From Bacillus sp. PK3_68 (lineage in GTDB: Bacteria > Bacillota > Bacilli > Bacillales > Domibacillaceae): a stretch of DNA of 64,000 bases. A program made the translations under genes and the position numbers. The stretch is from positions 1,488,001 to 1,552,000 of the forward strand of contig NZ_NQYC01000001.1 in assembly GCF_003600835.1 (NCBI RefSeq), written 5' to 3'. The notes beneath the pieces are model-generated. The model was not told the DNA's origin, did not search any database, and saw only the letters and a list, made by a program, of their open reading frames with translations. Below are positions 37,611 to 47,136 of this stretch, in pieces (positions within the stretch are counted from its first letter, which is position 1; the number at the start of each line of letters is the position of its first letter).

Positions 37611-38411
37611 ATGGATCAGCGCCGGAATGTCTATTTTTACGAAACCCGCCGAAAAAATGTGGCAGAAAAAGTAGCAGAAATAAAAAAGCTTGCCGTAAAA
37701 CACGGCTTTACTATCGTTGAAAAATCAGCAGATGCAAATATCATTGTCAGCATCGGCGGCGATGGCACATTTTTGCAGGCTGTTCAAAAAACCGGATTCC
37801 GCGAGGATTGCCTATATGCCGGTATTTCTATTTTTAATGAGTTAAATATGTATTGTGATTTTCATGCAGACAATATCGCAAGCCTCATTGAAGTGATGTC
37901 TAAAGCAGAAATGGAAGTGCGCCGTTATCCCGTTTTACAAATTTCTGTCGATGAAGAAGCTGTCTTTTACTGCTTAAACGAATTCAGCATTAAATCCAGC
38001 ATTATTAAGACAATGGAGATGAATGTGTATATCGATGACCTCCATTTCGAAATGTTCCGCGGTGACGGGATGATCATTGCTACACCGACAGGCAGTACAG
38101 CCTACAATAAGTCCGTAAGCGGAGCGGTAGTCGATCCGCTGCTTCCTTGCATGCAGGTGAGCGAGCTAGCCTCGCTAAACAATAAGCGCTACCGCACACT
38201 CGGCTCCTCTTTTATATTGAGCGGCGATCGTACACTAACGCTGAAAATGCTGAAAGGGAGCAACAACTATCCAATTATGGGGATCGATAATGAAGCACTG
38301 AGTATCCAGCATATTGAAGAAGTAAACATCTCATTAAGCAATAGACGCGTAAAAACATTGAAACTAAAAGATAACTCATTCTGGCACAAAGTAAAACGGG
38401 CCTTTTTATAA
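37611..38411 (+). CDS. ppnKB: NAD kinase (PpnKB/YtdI type)
   Basis: Phosphorylates NAD to NADP. The 266-residue protein carries the signature GGDGTFLQA near residue 50 and the RGDGMIIATPTGSTAYNKS block with the second conserved motif. Bacillus species carry two NAD kinases; this one occupies the ytdI position beside sppA. ATG 37611 follows AAAGGAGACTTTCTT; the open frame extends upstream without support. It is divergent from sppA. Confidence 0.94.
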   Translation: MDQRRNVYFYETRRKNVAEKVAEIKKLAVKHGFTIVEKSADANIIVSIGGDGTFLQAVQKTGFREDCLYAGISIFNELNMYCDFHADNIASLIEVMSKAEMEVRRYPVLQISVDEEAVFYCLNEFSIKSSIIKTMEMNVYIDDLHFEMFRGDGMIIATPTGSTAYNKSVSGAVVDPLLPCMQVSELASLNNKRYRTLGSSFILSGDRTLTLKMLKGSNNYPIMGIDNEALSIQHIEEVNISLSNRRVKTLKLKDNSFWHKVKRAFL

Positions 38412-38540
38412 GAAAAGCACAAGGCACATGCTCCGTATGACAGCGGATTGGACTCCCCAACAAGTAGGCGCTTTTCAGCCTTCGATAGAGAGTGTGAAAT
38501 CAGCTCACTTGCTAGTGTATGCAGCTAGAACAAGAAAAAA

Positions 38541-38577
38541 GAAGCGCCTAATGGACTATCGTCTATTAGGCGCTTCC
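38541..38577. terminator. Bidirectional terminator between the NAD kinase gene and rarD
   Basis: GAAGCGCCTAAT pairs with ATTAGGCGCTTC, with GAC/GTC inside and a 4-nt loop, flanked by A-runs on the left and TTTTT on the right. It overlaps the rarD stop. Confidence 0.85.
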
Positions 38578-39495
38578 TTTTTCTTGTTTTCTCGTTATTA
38601 AATGTCTTTTTTGATACCATTTTGTCTGAGAAAGTGTAAACACAACCAGCGCTAGCCAAATAAATGAAAAAGAAACAAACTGGATAACAGAAAATGGCTC
38701 CTGATAAACAAACACACCAAGCAACAGCGTCATAGTTGGTGTGATGTATTGCAAAATGCCAATCATTGACAACGGAATTTTCGGTGCGCCCGCTGCAAAC
38801 ATCAGCAATGGAAGTGCTGTCACGGCTCCACCAAGCATTAGCAGTACATCGGTAGAAAATGAGCCAGAAAATAACAATAGCTCTCCTTTGGACCACCAAT
38901 AAACAAGAAAGGCAACTGCAATTGGCGTAACCGAAAAAGTCTCAAGCGTTAAACCGACAGCTGCCTCCACTTGAATGGTTTTCTTCATTAATCCATATAA
39001 AGCGAAAGTTACAGCGAGCCCCAGGGATACCCATGGCAGTTGACCATAGGATATCGTAATAATCGCTACACCAATGGCTGCCAAAGCAACAGAAAATACC
39101 TGTGCTTTAGACAAAGACTCTTTTAGAACAAAAACTCCGAGCAGCACACTCATGAGCGGGTTAATGTAATAACCTAGACTTGTCTCTATCACACGTTCAG
39201 CATTGATCGCCCAAATAAACAAAAACCAGTTGCTGCTCACAAGAAAAGAAGCAATGACAAGAGCCGCTGCCTGCTTTGGCTTCTCTTTCATTGTTTGGAG
39301 CGTAGCTTTTAAGTCTCTTAGTTTTCTAGTAAACACGAGCAGCAGCACCATTGAAACAAACGACCAGAGTACACGATTAGCAAGAATCTCATGAGCGGTT
39401 ACATGCTCCAACATCTTCCAATATATTGGGAATAGTCCCCATAGTAAGTAAGATAAAAATATGTATAGAGCCCCTTTTTTTGTCTGCTCATTCAT
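38566..39495 (-). CDS. rarD: EamA family transporter RarD
   Basis: Drug/metabolite-type transporter of 309 residues with ten predicted membrane helices, composed of two EamA halves. The start KGALYIFLSYLLWGLFPIYWK and the segment ETSLGYYINPLMSVLLGVF are characteristic of RarD. Substrate not known with certainty. ATG 39495 is spaced from AGGTGATCAC. It is monocistronic with its own terminator and is not part of the B. subtilis order here. Confidence 0.9.
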   Translation of the reverse strand: MNEQTKKGALYIFLSYLLWGLFPIYWKMLEHVTAHEILANRVLWSFVSMVLLLVFTRKLRDLKATLQTMKEKPKQAAALVIASFLVSSNWFLFIWAINAERVIETSLGYYINPLMSVLLGVFVLKESLSKAQVFSVALAAIGVAIITISYGQLPWVSLGLAVTFALYGLMKKTIQVEAAVGLTLETFSVTPIAVAFLVYWWSKGELLLFSGSFSTDVLLMLGGAVTALPLLMFAAGAPKIPLSMIGILQYITPTMTLLLGVFVYQEPFSVIQFVSFSFIWLALVVFTLSQTKWYQKRHLITRKQEKGSA

Positions 39496-39710
39496 GTGAT
39501 CACCTATTTCCTTCTACTCCCGAAATAAATTTCATTATACTCCTTTCCTTTTAAAAATCAATAGAACAGCTAAGAAAGAACCGGGCTAAACAAAAGTAAC
39601 TTATCCAAAGGCCAAACTAGGTAAGTTTTCTAAGATAGCCTGCAGCAATTCGTCTGCAGGTTTATAGATGAGACACAACAAAGACCGAACGGTAAAAGCC
39701 GTTGAACATA

Positions 39711-39739
39711 AGAAAAACAGCAATACTGCATTGCTGTTT
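39711..39739 (-). terminator. Terminator of the PadR-DUF1700-DUF4097 operon
   Basis: AAACAGCAAT and ATTGCTGTTT form a perfect 10-bp stem with a 5-nt loop, continuing TTTCTT on the minus strand. Confidence 0.75.
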
Positions 39740-39750
39740 CCCCTCGTTTC

Positions 39751-40755
39751 CTATTTTAGCTGGAAGTCTCCTGATTTGGTTCGTACGATAAGCTGCAGTT
39801 TTCCATTGGCAATTTTCCCGATCACTCGATGCTCTTCCTTCGTTGTGTAAGTCACATTAGATGCACGAATGCTGGCCTCCCCGGATCCGGCTTTAAAATC
39901 AATGGAAAACGGCAACAAATTTTGACTTGTATCTACAAGGACAGTACCACTCGATGTTTCTAAATTCACGTTGCCTGCTTGCTCATTAGGACGAATCTCG
40001 ATGTCTCCAGACTGTGCTTTCGCTAAAACTTTTCCACTTATATCCTTAAGGTTAATATCTCCTGATTTAACCGACAGATCAGATTTTTCTGCGTCTAATT
40101 GATTGGCTATAATAGCTCCGCTTTCCCCTTGTATCTTTACCTGTTTTTCAACTTTCGTATGATCTATTGAAATATCTCCACTGCCACTTTTGAGTGACAG
40201 GTTGTATGCATGATTGTTTTCGCCCTCAATATCTCCGCTGGTTGTTTCAGCGTTCAATTCTTCCTTTAAAACAGTCTCTTTAATGATTAGGTCTCCCGAA
40301 TTGGATTGGAATGTCGCCTTGTTTGCCTGACCGTCTTCCAACGTAATATCACCCGATGTAGTCTTTAAGGCAATGGATTTATACATTTTTTCTGGTAGTT
40401 TTACATGCAATTGAACATGGCTATAGAAGGTAATTCCCCACTTGATATGATGCTTCACCTTAACTTTCAATGTATCACGATCCTCATCAATGACTAGATC
40501 ATATTCTCCGTCTCTTTTCCTGCTTTCTTTTCCAATTAATTCAACTTTCACACGATCACTATTTCCTTTTTCAATTATAGTATCAACAGCAGCCGAATCG
40601 ATATCGATTTTGTCTATTGAACTGGCTTCAACCGTTTGCTCTTCCTTCCATTTAACAGGTTCAAGCAAGTGTATATCTGAAAAGTAAAGTGAAGAGGCTG
40701 TGCCGACCAGTCCTATGATAATTAGTGCAAATGCAACAATAACCAGTTTTTTCAT
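39751..40755 (-). CDS. DUF4097 beta-repeat protein
   Basis: Protein of 334 residues with an N-terminal membrane anchor (VIVAFALIIIGLVGTASSLYF) and a long repetitive region. Units of the form T/K-SGD-I-x-(I/L) recur about eight times (KTTSGDITLED, NSGDLII, TTSGDIEG, GSGDISID, KSGDINLKD, AQSGDIEIR, TSSGTVLVD, GSGEASI). This is the DUF4097 pattern of a right-handed beta-helix exposed outside the membrane. Its function is unknown; B. subtilis LiaG and YvlB share the fold and link it to cell-envelope stress. The ATG overlaps the stop of the DUF1700 gene (ATGA). Confidence 0.85.
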   Translation of the reverse strand: MKKLVIVAFALIIIGLVGTASSLYFSDIHLLEPVKWKEEQTVEASSIDKIDIDSAAVDTIIEKGNSDRVKVELIGKESRKRDGEYDLVIDEDRDTLKVKVKHHIKWGITFYSHVQLHVKLPEKMYKSIALKTTSGDITLEDGQANKATFQSNSGDLIIKETVLKEELNAETTSGDIEGENNHAYNLSLKSGSGDISIDHTKVEKQVKIQGESGAIIANQLDAEKSDLSVKSGDINLKDISGKVLAKAQSGDIEIRPNEQAGNVNLETSSGTVLVDTSQNLLPFSIDFKAGSGEASIRASNVTYTTKEEHRVIGKIANGKLQLIVRTKSGDFQLK

Positions 40756-41309
40756 GATATTTTCCCTCCTTTCATCACTTTTATATTAAATTTTGCATAT
40801 CGCAGCATGATTTTGTAAGAAAATTTCCCGATATGAATGATAGCTATACTTAGTAAAATTCCAATGCCGCATAAAGTAACGGACATAAAAAACTGAATCA
40901 TAAAGTCCTCAAAACCCGTGAAAATTCCCCAAAGCACAGCCAACAATGGAGAGACTGTGAATGAAAATGCCGTTACACATAGGCTAAAATATACTCCAAT
41001 CAGCCCAATGACTGGTCCTAGCAGAAATACTAGGTTAAAAAAGCTTAAACCTATCGTTGCGAAGACCATACGGGATGTATTAGGAACAGATGGTCCTTTT
41101 TCTGCCCTTATCATCTGATAATCCGCAATTAAATCCTTGGCAATGAGATGAGGATCTCCGAGTTCCTCTACGACTTCTTCTTCTGTTTTTCCATTTTCTA
41201 TTCCCACTGTAAAATGCTCGTCAAAATCATAAAGCATATCTTTTCGATCATGTTGAGGAACCTTCGCAAGATAGGCCTCCAGTTTTTTCATGAATTCATT
41301 CCTTTTCAT
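40752..41309 (-). CDS. DUF1700 domain membrane protein
   Basis: Protein of 185 residues. The N-terminal 60 residues are the DUF1700 motif (FMKKLEAYLAKVPQHDRKDMLYDFDEHFTVG ... EVVEELGDP), followed by four hydrophobic helices. The N-terminal part recalls the short helical domain of envelope-stress proteins such as YvlD neighbours. ATG 41309 has GAGGAGGGG 7 nt upstream and overlaps the end of padR by 14 nt. PadR, DUF1700 and DUF4097 genes recur together in Firmicutes, as an envelope-stress unit by inference. Confidence 0.85.
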   Translation of the reverse strand: MKRNEFMKKLEAYLAKVPQHDRKDMLYDFDEHFTVGIENGKTEEEVVEELGDPHLIAKDLIADYQMIRAEKGPSVPNTSRMVFATIGLSFFNLVFLLGPVIGLIGVYFSLCVTAFSFTVSPLLAVLWGIFTGFEDFMIQFFMSVTLCGIGILLSIAIIHIGKFSYKIMLRYAKFNIKVMKGGKIS

Positions 41310-41625
41310 TTTTCATCCCCTCCTCAATGAACTGATTCACTGCATTTGAAAATTGCTGCCATTCTTGAATTAAACTATTCATATAATCGATTCCTTTTGC
41401 TGTAATTGAATAATATTTTCTTGGCGGCCCCTCTGTTGACTCTAAAAGATAAGTTGTTAAGAGGTCCTCCTTTGTTAATCGTCTCAATAATGGGTAAAGT
41501 GTTCCTTCAGCCACTTCAATTTTCCCGGAAATACTTTGTGCTAATTCATATCCGTACTGGTCCTTTGATTTGATTAAAATCAAAACACACAATTCTAAAA
41601 CACCTTTTTTAAATTGTACGTTCAA
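41296..41625 (-). CDS. PadR family transcriptional regulator
   Basis: Winged-helix repressor of 109 residues (NVQFKKGVLELCVLILIKSKDQYGYELAQSI, then VAEGTLYPLLRRLTKEDLL and the wing GPPRKYYSIT). PadR proteins usually repress their own operon and respond to ligands or envelope stress. The frame allows a GTG at 41634, but that overlaps the AGGAGGTG ribosome site, so the TTG at 41625, 6 nt away, is the better start. It heads the three-gene operon. Confidence 0.9.
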   Translation of the reverse strand: MNVQFKKGVLELCVLILIKSKDQYGYELAQSISGKIEVAEGTLYPLLRRLTKEDLLTTYLLESTEGPPRKYYSITAKGIDYMNSLIQEWQQFSNAVNQFIEEGMKNEKE

Positions 41626-41676
41626 GGATTTCACCTCCTATAAATTAATAACAGCTATTAAATATTATTCACTAGT

Positions 41677-41710
41677 CGATAGCTATATCATATCCGATAG
41701 TACTGATCAA
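41677..41710 (-). promoter_or_regulatory. Candidate promoter and repeat elements of the padR operon
   Basis: Minus strand: TTGATC (41705-41710), 17 nt, TATAGC (41682-41687). CGATAG occurs twice (41677-41682 and 41695-41700) on the plus strand, and ATAGCTAT is palindromic, so autoregulation by PadR here is plausible. Confidence 0.35.
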
Positions 41711-41769
41711 TGCAAGGTACTGAACAATAAAAATGGAAAATGATTCAATCACCCATCATTCAAGCAAAG

Positions 41770-41857
41770 AAATAAGCCGGATCTATAGCGATGATCCGAC
41801 TTAAGGGGTACTCTTATATGATCTAGCTCTCGCTCATTCATGCATTGATGAGCGAGG
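41770..41857. terminator. Two tandem hairpins between ytcI and padR
   Basis: The first pairs AAG-CGGATC with GATCCG-CTT around 9 nt and is followed on the minus strand by TTATTTCTTT. The second pairs CTCGCTCAT with ATGAGCGAG around 10 nt. They likely end the ytcI transcript. Confidence 0.55.
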
Positions 41858-41922
41858 TGCTTTTCGAATTCTTTAGAAACAGACGCTTTTATTTCACGGC
41901 AGTATGTTTAATTTTTCTGAAA

Positions 41923-43503
41923 TTAACTTTTCACTTGCTGTTCGGCCTGACGCAATTCAATGCGGCGAATTTTTCCGGAAGTAGTTTTAGGCAAGTCTTC
42001 AACGAATTCTATCTTTCTAGGATACTTATACGGAGCGGTTAATTCCTTGACATGGTTTTGCAGCTTTTCCACCAATTGAGGATCTTTTGCATCCACCCCT
42101 TCTTGCAAGACAACAAATGCTTTAACGATGTGGCCACGAATTTCATCCGGACTGGCAACAACGGCACACTCTTTAACATCCGGATGCTTAACGAGCGCGT
42201 CCTCTACTTCAAATGGTCCGATCGTATAGCCTGAACTGATAATAATGTCATCTCCGCGCCCTTCAAACCAATAGTAGCCGTCCCCATCTTTTTTAGCTTT
42301 ATCACCAGTTAAGTAGTAATCTCCCCTAAATTGCATAGCCGTTCTTTCTGGATCTTTATAATATTGTTTAAATAGAGCCGGTGTATCGATGTGAACAGCA
42401 ATATCTCCTACGACCCCTGCCCCTACAGGCTCTCCTTCATCGTTAATAATCTCTACACGGTTGCCCGGCGTTGGTTTTCCCATGGATCCAGGTTTGACTT
42501 CCATTCCTTTTAATACACCAATTACAAGTGTACTCTCTGTCTGGCCATACCCATCTCGCACGTCAACGTTAAAATATTTTCGGAACGTGTCAATGACTTC
42601 GCGGTTTAACGGTTCACCAGCGGACACAGCACTATGAAGGCTTGATAAATCATAGTCTGCCAAGTTATCTACTTTCACCATGAGTCGGTATTCGGTTGGT
42701 GTACAGCACAATACATTGATTTTATTTTGCTCAAGCAGCTCCAGATATTTTTTCGGTTCGAATTTTCCATTGTATACAAATCCTGTAGCTCCTGAACCAA
42801 GAACGGACATAAACGGGCTCCATGTCCACTTTTGCCAACCTGGGCCTGCAGTGGCCCAAACAGTATCTCCCTCTTTGATACCGAGCCAGTTTGGCGCTGC
42901 TGTTTTAAGATGCGCATACCCCCATGCATGCGTATGAACGACACCTTTAGGATTGCCGGTTGTACCTGATGTGTAAGGAAGAAAGGCAATGTCGTCTTTC
43001 GATGTGTCAACGATTTCCAACTCATTGGAAGCTTCGGCCATCTTTTCCTCAAGGTTTATCCATCCTTCTACCTTTCCTCCGAATGAAAAGGCAGTTAATT
43101 CTTTTATCTTTTCTACTTGTTTAAATTGCTCGGTAAATGGCGCGTAGCAGACAACCCCTCGTACACCAGCATGCTCGATACGATAATTTAAATCTTTAGT
43201 ACGCAGCAATTCTGCACTTGGGATAATAATCAGGCCTGTTTTTAAGGCGGCAAGAAACACCTCGTATGCTTCAATTAAACGCGGCACCATAATAAGAATC
43301 GGATCACCCTTTTTTAATCCGCTCGCAAGGAAAGCGTTTCCAATCTTATTTACATTTTTTATTAATTGAGCATATGTAATTTCCTTTTTTTCCCCGGCTT
43401 CATTCTCCCACTTTAGCGCCAGTCGATCGGGGTCTTTTGCAAATTTTTCTACTTCCATGACGATGTTATATTTTTCAGGTGCAAGCAAGTCTTCTCTTTT
43501 CAT
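41923..43503 (-). CDS. ytcI: Acyl-CoA synthetase, AMP-forming (YtcI)
   Basis: ANL-family enzyme of 526 residues activating a carboxylic acid to its CoA thioester. The phosphate loop LPYTSGTTGNPKG, the aromatic DGYGQTES motif A5, YLTGDKAKKDGDGYY (A7/A8) and the catalytic Lys in LPKTTSGKIRR near the C-terminus are all present. It resembles medium-chain acyl-CoA synthetases and acetyl-CoA synthetase-like proteins; the true substrate is not known. ATG 43503 follows AAGGGGG. It lies upstream of thiI in B. subtilis, but here the two are separated by a kinase remnant. Confidence 0.9.
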   Translation of the reverse strand: MKREDLLAPEKYNIVMEVEKFAKDPDRLALKWENEAGEKKEITYAQLIKNVNKIGNAFLASGLKKGDPILIMVPRLIEAYEVFLAALKTGLIIIPSAELLRTKDLNYRIEHAGVRGVVCYAPFTEQFKQVEKIKELTAFSFGGKVEGWINLEEKMAEASNELEIVDTSKDDIAFLPYTSGTTGNPKGVVHTHAWGYAHLKTAAPNWLGIKEGDTVWATAGPGWQKWTWSPFMSVLGSGATGFVYNGKFEPKKYLELLEQNKINVLCCTPTEYRLMVKVDNLADYDLSSLHSAVSAGEPLNREVIDTFRKYFNVDVRDGYGQTESTLVIGVLKGMEVKPGSMGKPTPGNRVEIINDEGEPVGAGVVGDIAVHIDTPALFKQYYKDPERTAMQFRGDYYLTGDKAKKDGDGYYWFEGRGDDIIISSGYTIGPFEVEDALVKHPDVKECAVVASPDEIRGHIVKAFVVLQEGVDAKDPQLVEKLQNHVKELTAPYKYPRKIEFVEDLPKTTSGKIRRIELRQAEQQVKS

Positions 43504-43673
43504 TATTCTACCCCCTTAATAATATGTCTCCATTATACAGAATAATGGAAAACTTTAAAATATTTTAACATAGCGATCTGTTACTTTTATCTTTACTTTT
43601 CTCTTTTTAATACTTGTTTTGCGCAGACAACAGCTTTTAAAAAAGCCTATGGAACATTCGATCCCATAAGCCA

Positions 43674-44345
43674 TTACATACGTACAGGTTGTTCAACAAT
43701 AAAGCTCAACCAACCTTCTCTATATTCCGCACGAATAATACCATGATGAAGTTCAACAATCCTCTTTGAGATAGCAAGTCCAAGTCCCGTGCCTTGATTA
43801 TCCTTTCTTGCCTTATCGCCCCTGAAAAACCGTTCAAACAATTTATTTGCCTCGTTAACAGGGAGATTCTCCACTTTGTTTGATACTTTCAAGATCGCTT
43901 TGTCTGCTTTAAGTTCCAGGCTTATTAATAATTCAGATGGTTTTCTACTGTATTTTATCGCATTCATAAAAAGATTATCATAAACACGAACCATCTTTTC
44001 TATATCCATTAAAATAGGGATATTTTCTTCTGTAATTGATTTTTGAACACTTAATTGTTCCTTTTCAAAAATAGGCATGTATTCTCCAACTACTTGTTCC
44101 AACAAACCTGACAAGTCTACTTCATTAAGGTTTAACGTAACATCTGGACTTGATAAATGAGTATACTCAAACAGTTCATCAATTAGGTGCTTTAGTCTTT
44201 GCGATTTTGAATAAATAGTTTCAACGTATTCTTGAAATTGCGCTTTACTCACGTATTGTTCTTTTTTCAGTAAATCTAAATATCCGATAATAGATGTTAA
44301 AGGTGTCCTTAAATCGTGAGAAACATTTGTAATCAGTTCATTGGT
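43674..44345 (-). pseudogene. Sensor histidine kinase remnant, 5' truncated
   Basis: The frame encodes about 223 residues of a histidine kinase catalytic half. The H-box NVSHDLRTPLTSIIGYLDLL lies at the extreme 5' end, then the DHp helices, an N-box (NLFMNAIKYS), and GTGLGLAISKRIVELHHG. There is no sensor, membrane or HAMP region, a TAA at 44346-44348 lies directly before the H-box, and no ATG or ribosome site serves it. A GTG at 44252 could give only the part without the H-box. No response-regulator gene is adjacent. It is best read as a decayed gene. Confidence 0.85.
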
Positions 44346-44649
44346 TTAGATTTGTAATCCTACTTTAAAATTCAAACCTGAAGAAAAAGGAACAAAAATC
44401 CTTAAAAATTCTTAAGCTTTAATCTATCTCTTTTCTGAACACGGTTACCCTTACTTTAAAAGGACAGGTGTTTATTGTTATTTATGAAACAAACACTTGT
44501 TTTATAATTCTATGTCCATTCACCTATTGATGTTTATCTTACAAGATAAATAAAGAAATTCGTTGATTTTCTAATGTGAAAACAACCGGATTTTAAAAAC
44601 AGATGCGAAAAACACTTTAAAAAGGAATAACTAGCAAGAAAACCAATCA
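44346..44649. other. AT-rich non-coding stretch upstream of the kinase remnant
   Basis: No open frame of interest. On the minus strand it contains TTAAGAATTTTTAAGGATTT, a direct-repeat-like element of the kind found before response-regulator operons, about 60 nt from the truncated kinase. It may be what is left of the original promoter after a deletion. Speculative. Confidence 0.35.
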
Positions 44650-44691
44650 AAAAACCTTACATTCATCAGACTTAATGAATGTAAGGTTTTT
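44650..44691 (-). terminator. Terminator of nifZ-thiI
   Basis: A perfect 17-bp stem AAAAACCTTACATTCAT with its complement, an 8-nt loop and a T-run at the end. Confidence 0.9.
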
Positions 44692-44695
44692 ATGA

Positions 44696-45898
44696 TTACA
44701 GCAAATCCAAAAACTCACTGGCTGTTTTTTCTTGAGGAAGCTGAATTGTTTCCATTTCTTCTATCGCTTGATCAATCATCTCTTCAAAGTTAACGAAGCT
44801 CTCGAAATGCTGTACTTTTTCAAGCTTTGGCCGTGTTTTTGGAGATGGTGGTGTAAAAATTGTGCAGCAATCTTCATAAGGCAAAATCGAAATGTCATGA
44901 GTGCCTATTTTTCTGGCTATATCGATAATATCAAGCTTGTCCATTGCAATGAGCGGACGTAGTACCGGTGTAGATGTTACATCATTAATGGCTCTCATGC
45001 TCTCAAGCGTCTGACTTGCCACTTGTCCGAGACTTTCACCGGTTGCAATGGCCAGTCCACCACGTTTCTGACGAATTTTGTCGGCAATGGCTAGCATCAT
45101 GCGTCTTGTTGAGGTCATCGTATAATTCTCGGGCACTTGCTCTTGAATTTTTTGCTGAATGGCGGTAAAAGGAACGATATGAAGCTTGATTTCCGCTCCA
45201 AATGCAGTCAGCCTCTCAGCTAAATCAATCACCTTCTGCTTTGCTCGCTCACTCGTATATGGCGGGCTGTGAAAATGAATAGCTTCGATTTCTACCCCTC
45301 TCTTTAACATGAAATAGCCAGCTACAGGGCTATCAATTCCTCCAGAAAGCAAAAGCATTGCTCTTCCGCTTGCCCCTGACGGCAGTCCAGCAGCCCCTGG
45401 ATACTTCTCACATGATAAAAAGACGCCTCCCTTGCGAACCTCTACAAGCAGATTAATATCAGGGTGTTTAACATCCACAGTTAAGTCTTCGATGTTCCTG
45501 AGTACGTGGCTGCCAATAGCGTAATTAATTTCATTCGTATCCAACTCAAATTGCTTATCGGAACGGCGGGCAGATACTTTAAATGTTTTTCCTGCACTAA
45601 AATTTCGTTTAACGAGTTCAAGAGCAGCTACTTTCATCTCTTCGATATCCTGGGCTGTACGGACCACAGGGCTGAATGATTGGATGCCAAACACGTGACT
45701 TAGCCGATCCCTTATCGCTTCGAACGGTACGTCATTTAAATGGATAAACATCCGATCATGACTTAATTCAATCTTTATTCCCGCAAATTCTTTTAAAGCC
45801 AACAAAATATTTCTTTTTAATTTAGTTATGAATTGTTTACGATTACGTCCTTTCGTAGAAAGCTCACCGTATCGAATTAATACGCGGTCGTAATTCAT
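44696..45898 (-). CDS. thiI: tRNA 4-thiouridine synthase / thiamine sulfur carrier ThiI
   Basis: Inserts sulfur at position 8 of tRNA (4-thiouridine). The 400-residue protein has an N-terminal ferredoxin-like and THUMP region (residues 1-165) and a PP-loop ATPase domain (LLLSGGIDSPVAGYFML). It lacks the C-terminal rhodanese domain of enterobacterial ThiI, as in other Bacillus. There sulfur is delivered by the dedicated cysteine desulfurase NifZ, encoded directly upstream. ATG 45898, 6 nt after AGAGGTG, is preferred to the GTG at 45907. Confidence 0.95.
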   Translation of the reverse strand: MNYDRVLIRYGELSTKGRNRKQFITKLKRNILLALKEFAGIKIELSHDRMFIHLNDVPFEAIRDRLSHVFGIQSFSPVVRTAQDIEEMKVAALELVKRNFSAGKTFKVSARRSDKQFELDTNEINYAIGSHVLRNIEDLTVDVKHPDINLLVEVRKGGVFLSCEKYPGAAGLPSGASGRAMLLLSGGIDSPVAGYFMLKRGVEIEAIHFHSPPYTSERAKQKVIDLAERLTAFGAEIKLHIVPFTAIQQKIQEQVPENYTMTSTRRMMLAIADKIRQKRGGLAIATGESLGQVASQTLESMRAINDVTSTPVLRPLIAMDKLDIIDIARKIGTHDISILPYEDCCTIFTPPSPKTRPKLEKVQHFESFVNFEEMIDQAIEEMETIQLPQEKTASEFLDLL

Positions 45899-45903
45899 CG
45901 TTG

Positions 45904-47040
45904 TCACCTCTGGACTTTCGTTAGTTTAGGAATGATTTCTTTTAACACCCGGATAAATGTCTGCGCTTCTTCTTTTGTATTCTTATAAGATAGGCTCAGT
46001 CGGACACTGCTATCAGCTACGGCTGCCGGCAGTCCCATCGCTGTTAATACGGTACTCGTTTTTTTCTGTCTAGAGGAACAGGCGCTCGTTGTAGATAAAT
46101 AACAACCTTGTTCTTCAAGAGCATGAATGAGTACTTCCCCTTTCATTCCAGCAATTGAAAAGTTTAAAATATGGGGAGCACAGCCTGTTTTCGGTGTATG
46201 GATGGTTACCCCGCTGATCCTTTCCAGTTCCGTACGCAAAAATTGCTGAATGCCCCTCATTTCTTGGACGCTTTTCACTCGTTTTTCCTCTGTCAGACGC
46301 AGCGCCTTAGCCATGGCAGCAACCCCGCCTGTATTTTCTGTGCCGCTCCGCCAGCCTCTTTCCTGATCGCCACCGGATAAGAGTGCAGAAAGCTTGACTC
46401 CTTCTTTCTTGTACAGCACACCACTTCCTTTTAACCCGTGAAACTTGTGCGCAGATAAAGAACAAAGATCGATCCCGTCAAGATCTAATTCTACTTTCCC
46501 GCGGCCTTGTACATCGTCCACGTGAAATAAAGCTTTCGGGTACCCTTTCAACAGCTGGCTGATTTCCGCTATTGGCTGAATCGCCCCTGTTTCATTATTA
46601 ACATGCATAATAGAAACAACAATCGTTTCATCTGTCATTGCTTCTTTCAGCTCTTGCACAGAAACTTTTCCCGATTCATCAACCGGCAAGTAGGTTACTC
46701 GAAATCCAAGCTCTTCAAGCTGCCGGCACGCATTCAACACTGAAGGGTGTTCAGTTTGCTGGGTAACGATATGATCTCCCCGTTGCCTGTTCGCAAGAAC
46801 CGCTCCTTTTAATGCTAAATTATTTGCCTCCGTTCCCCCAGAAGTAAAGACTACCTCTTCTGGCTTTCCGCCTATCAATGAAGCAATTTGCTTACGAGCT
46901 TCCGTCATCAGGCGATCCGCCTGCATGCCTAGCTGATGAAGAGAGGAGGGATTACCAAAAAATTGCTCGTTTGTCTTTATAAAAGTTGCCAAAGCTTCTT
47001 TGTATGGTTTTGTCGTTGCGCTATTATCAAAATAAATCAT
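45904..47040 (-). CDS. nifZ: Cysteine desulfurase NifZ, partner of ThiI
   Basis: PLP enzyme of 378 residues removing sulfur from cysteine as a persulfide. The PLP lysine is in LSAHKFHGLKGSG, the PLP-binding histidine in TEHPSVLNAC, and the catalytic cysteine loop is TSACSSRQKK. It starts MIYFDNSATTKP, typical of IscS/NifS. It lies immediately upstream of thiI, as in B. subtilis, where the pair make 4-thiouridine. ATG 47040 follows CAGGTG. Confidence 0.94.
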   Translation of the reverse strand: MIYFDNSATTKPYKEALATFIKTNEQFFGNPSSLHQLGMQADRLMTEARKQIASLIGGKPEEVVFTSGGTEANNLALKGAVLANRQRGDHIVTQQTEHPSVLNACRQLEELGFRVTYLPVDESGKVSVQELKEAMTDETIVVSIMHVNNETGAIQPIAEISQLLKGYPKALFHVDDVQGRGKVELDLDGIDLCSLSAHKFHGLKGSGVLYKKEGVKLSALLSGGDQERGWRSGTENTGGVAAMAKALRLTEEKRVKSVQEMRGIQQFLRTELERISGVTIHTPKTGCAPHILNFSIAGMKGEVLIHALEEQGCYLSTTSACSSRQKKTSTVLTAMGLPAAVADSSVRLSLSYKNTKEEAQTFIRVLKEIIPKLTKVQR

Positions 47041-47136
47041 GATCGCACCTGCTTCATTTCAGTTTGTTCAACTATTTATCATAACATAGCTATGTGTTGA
47101 AGAAAACTTCCCATATACATAGCTGTAAACATAACA

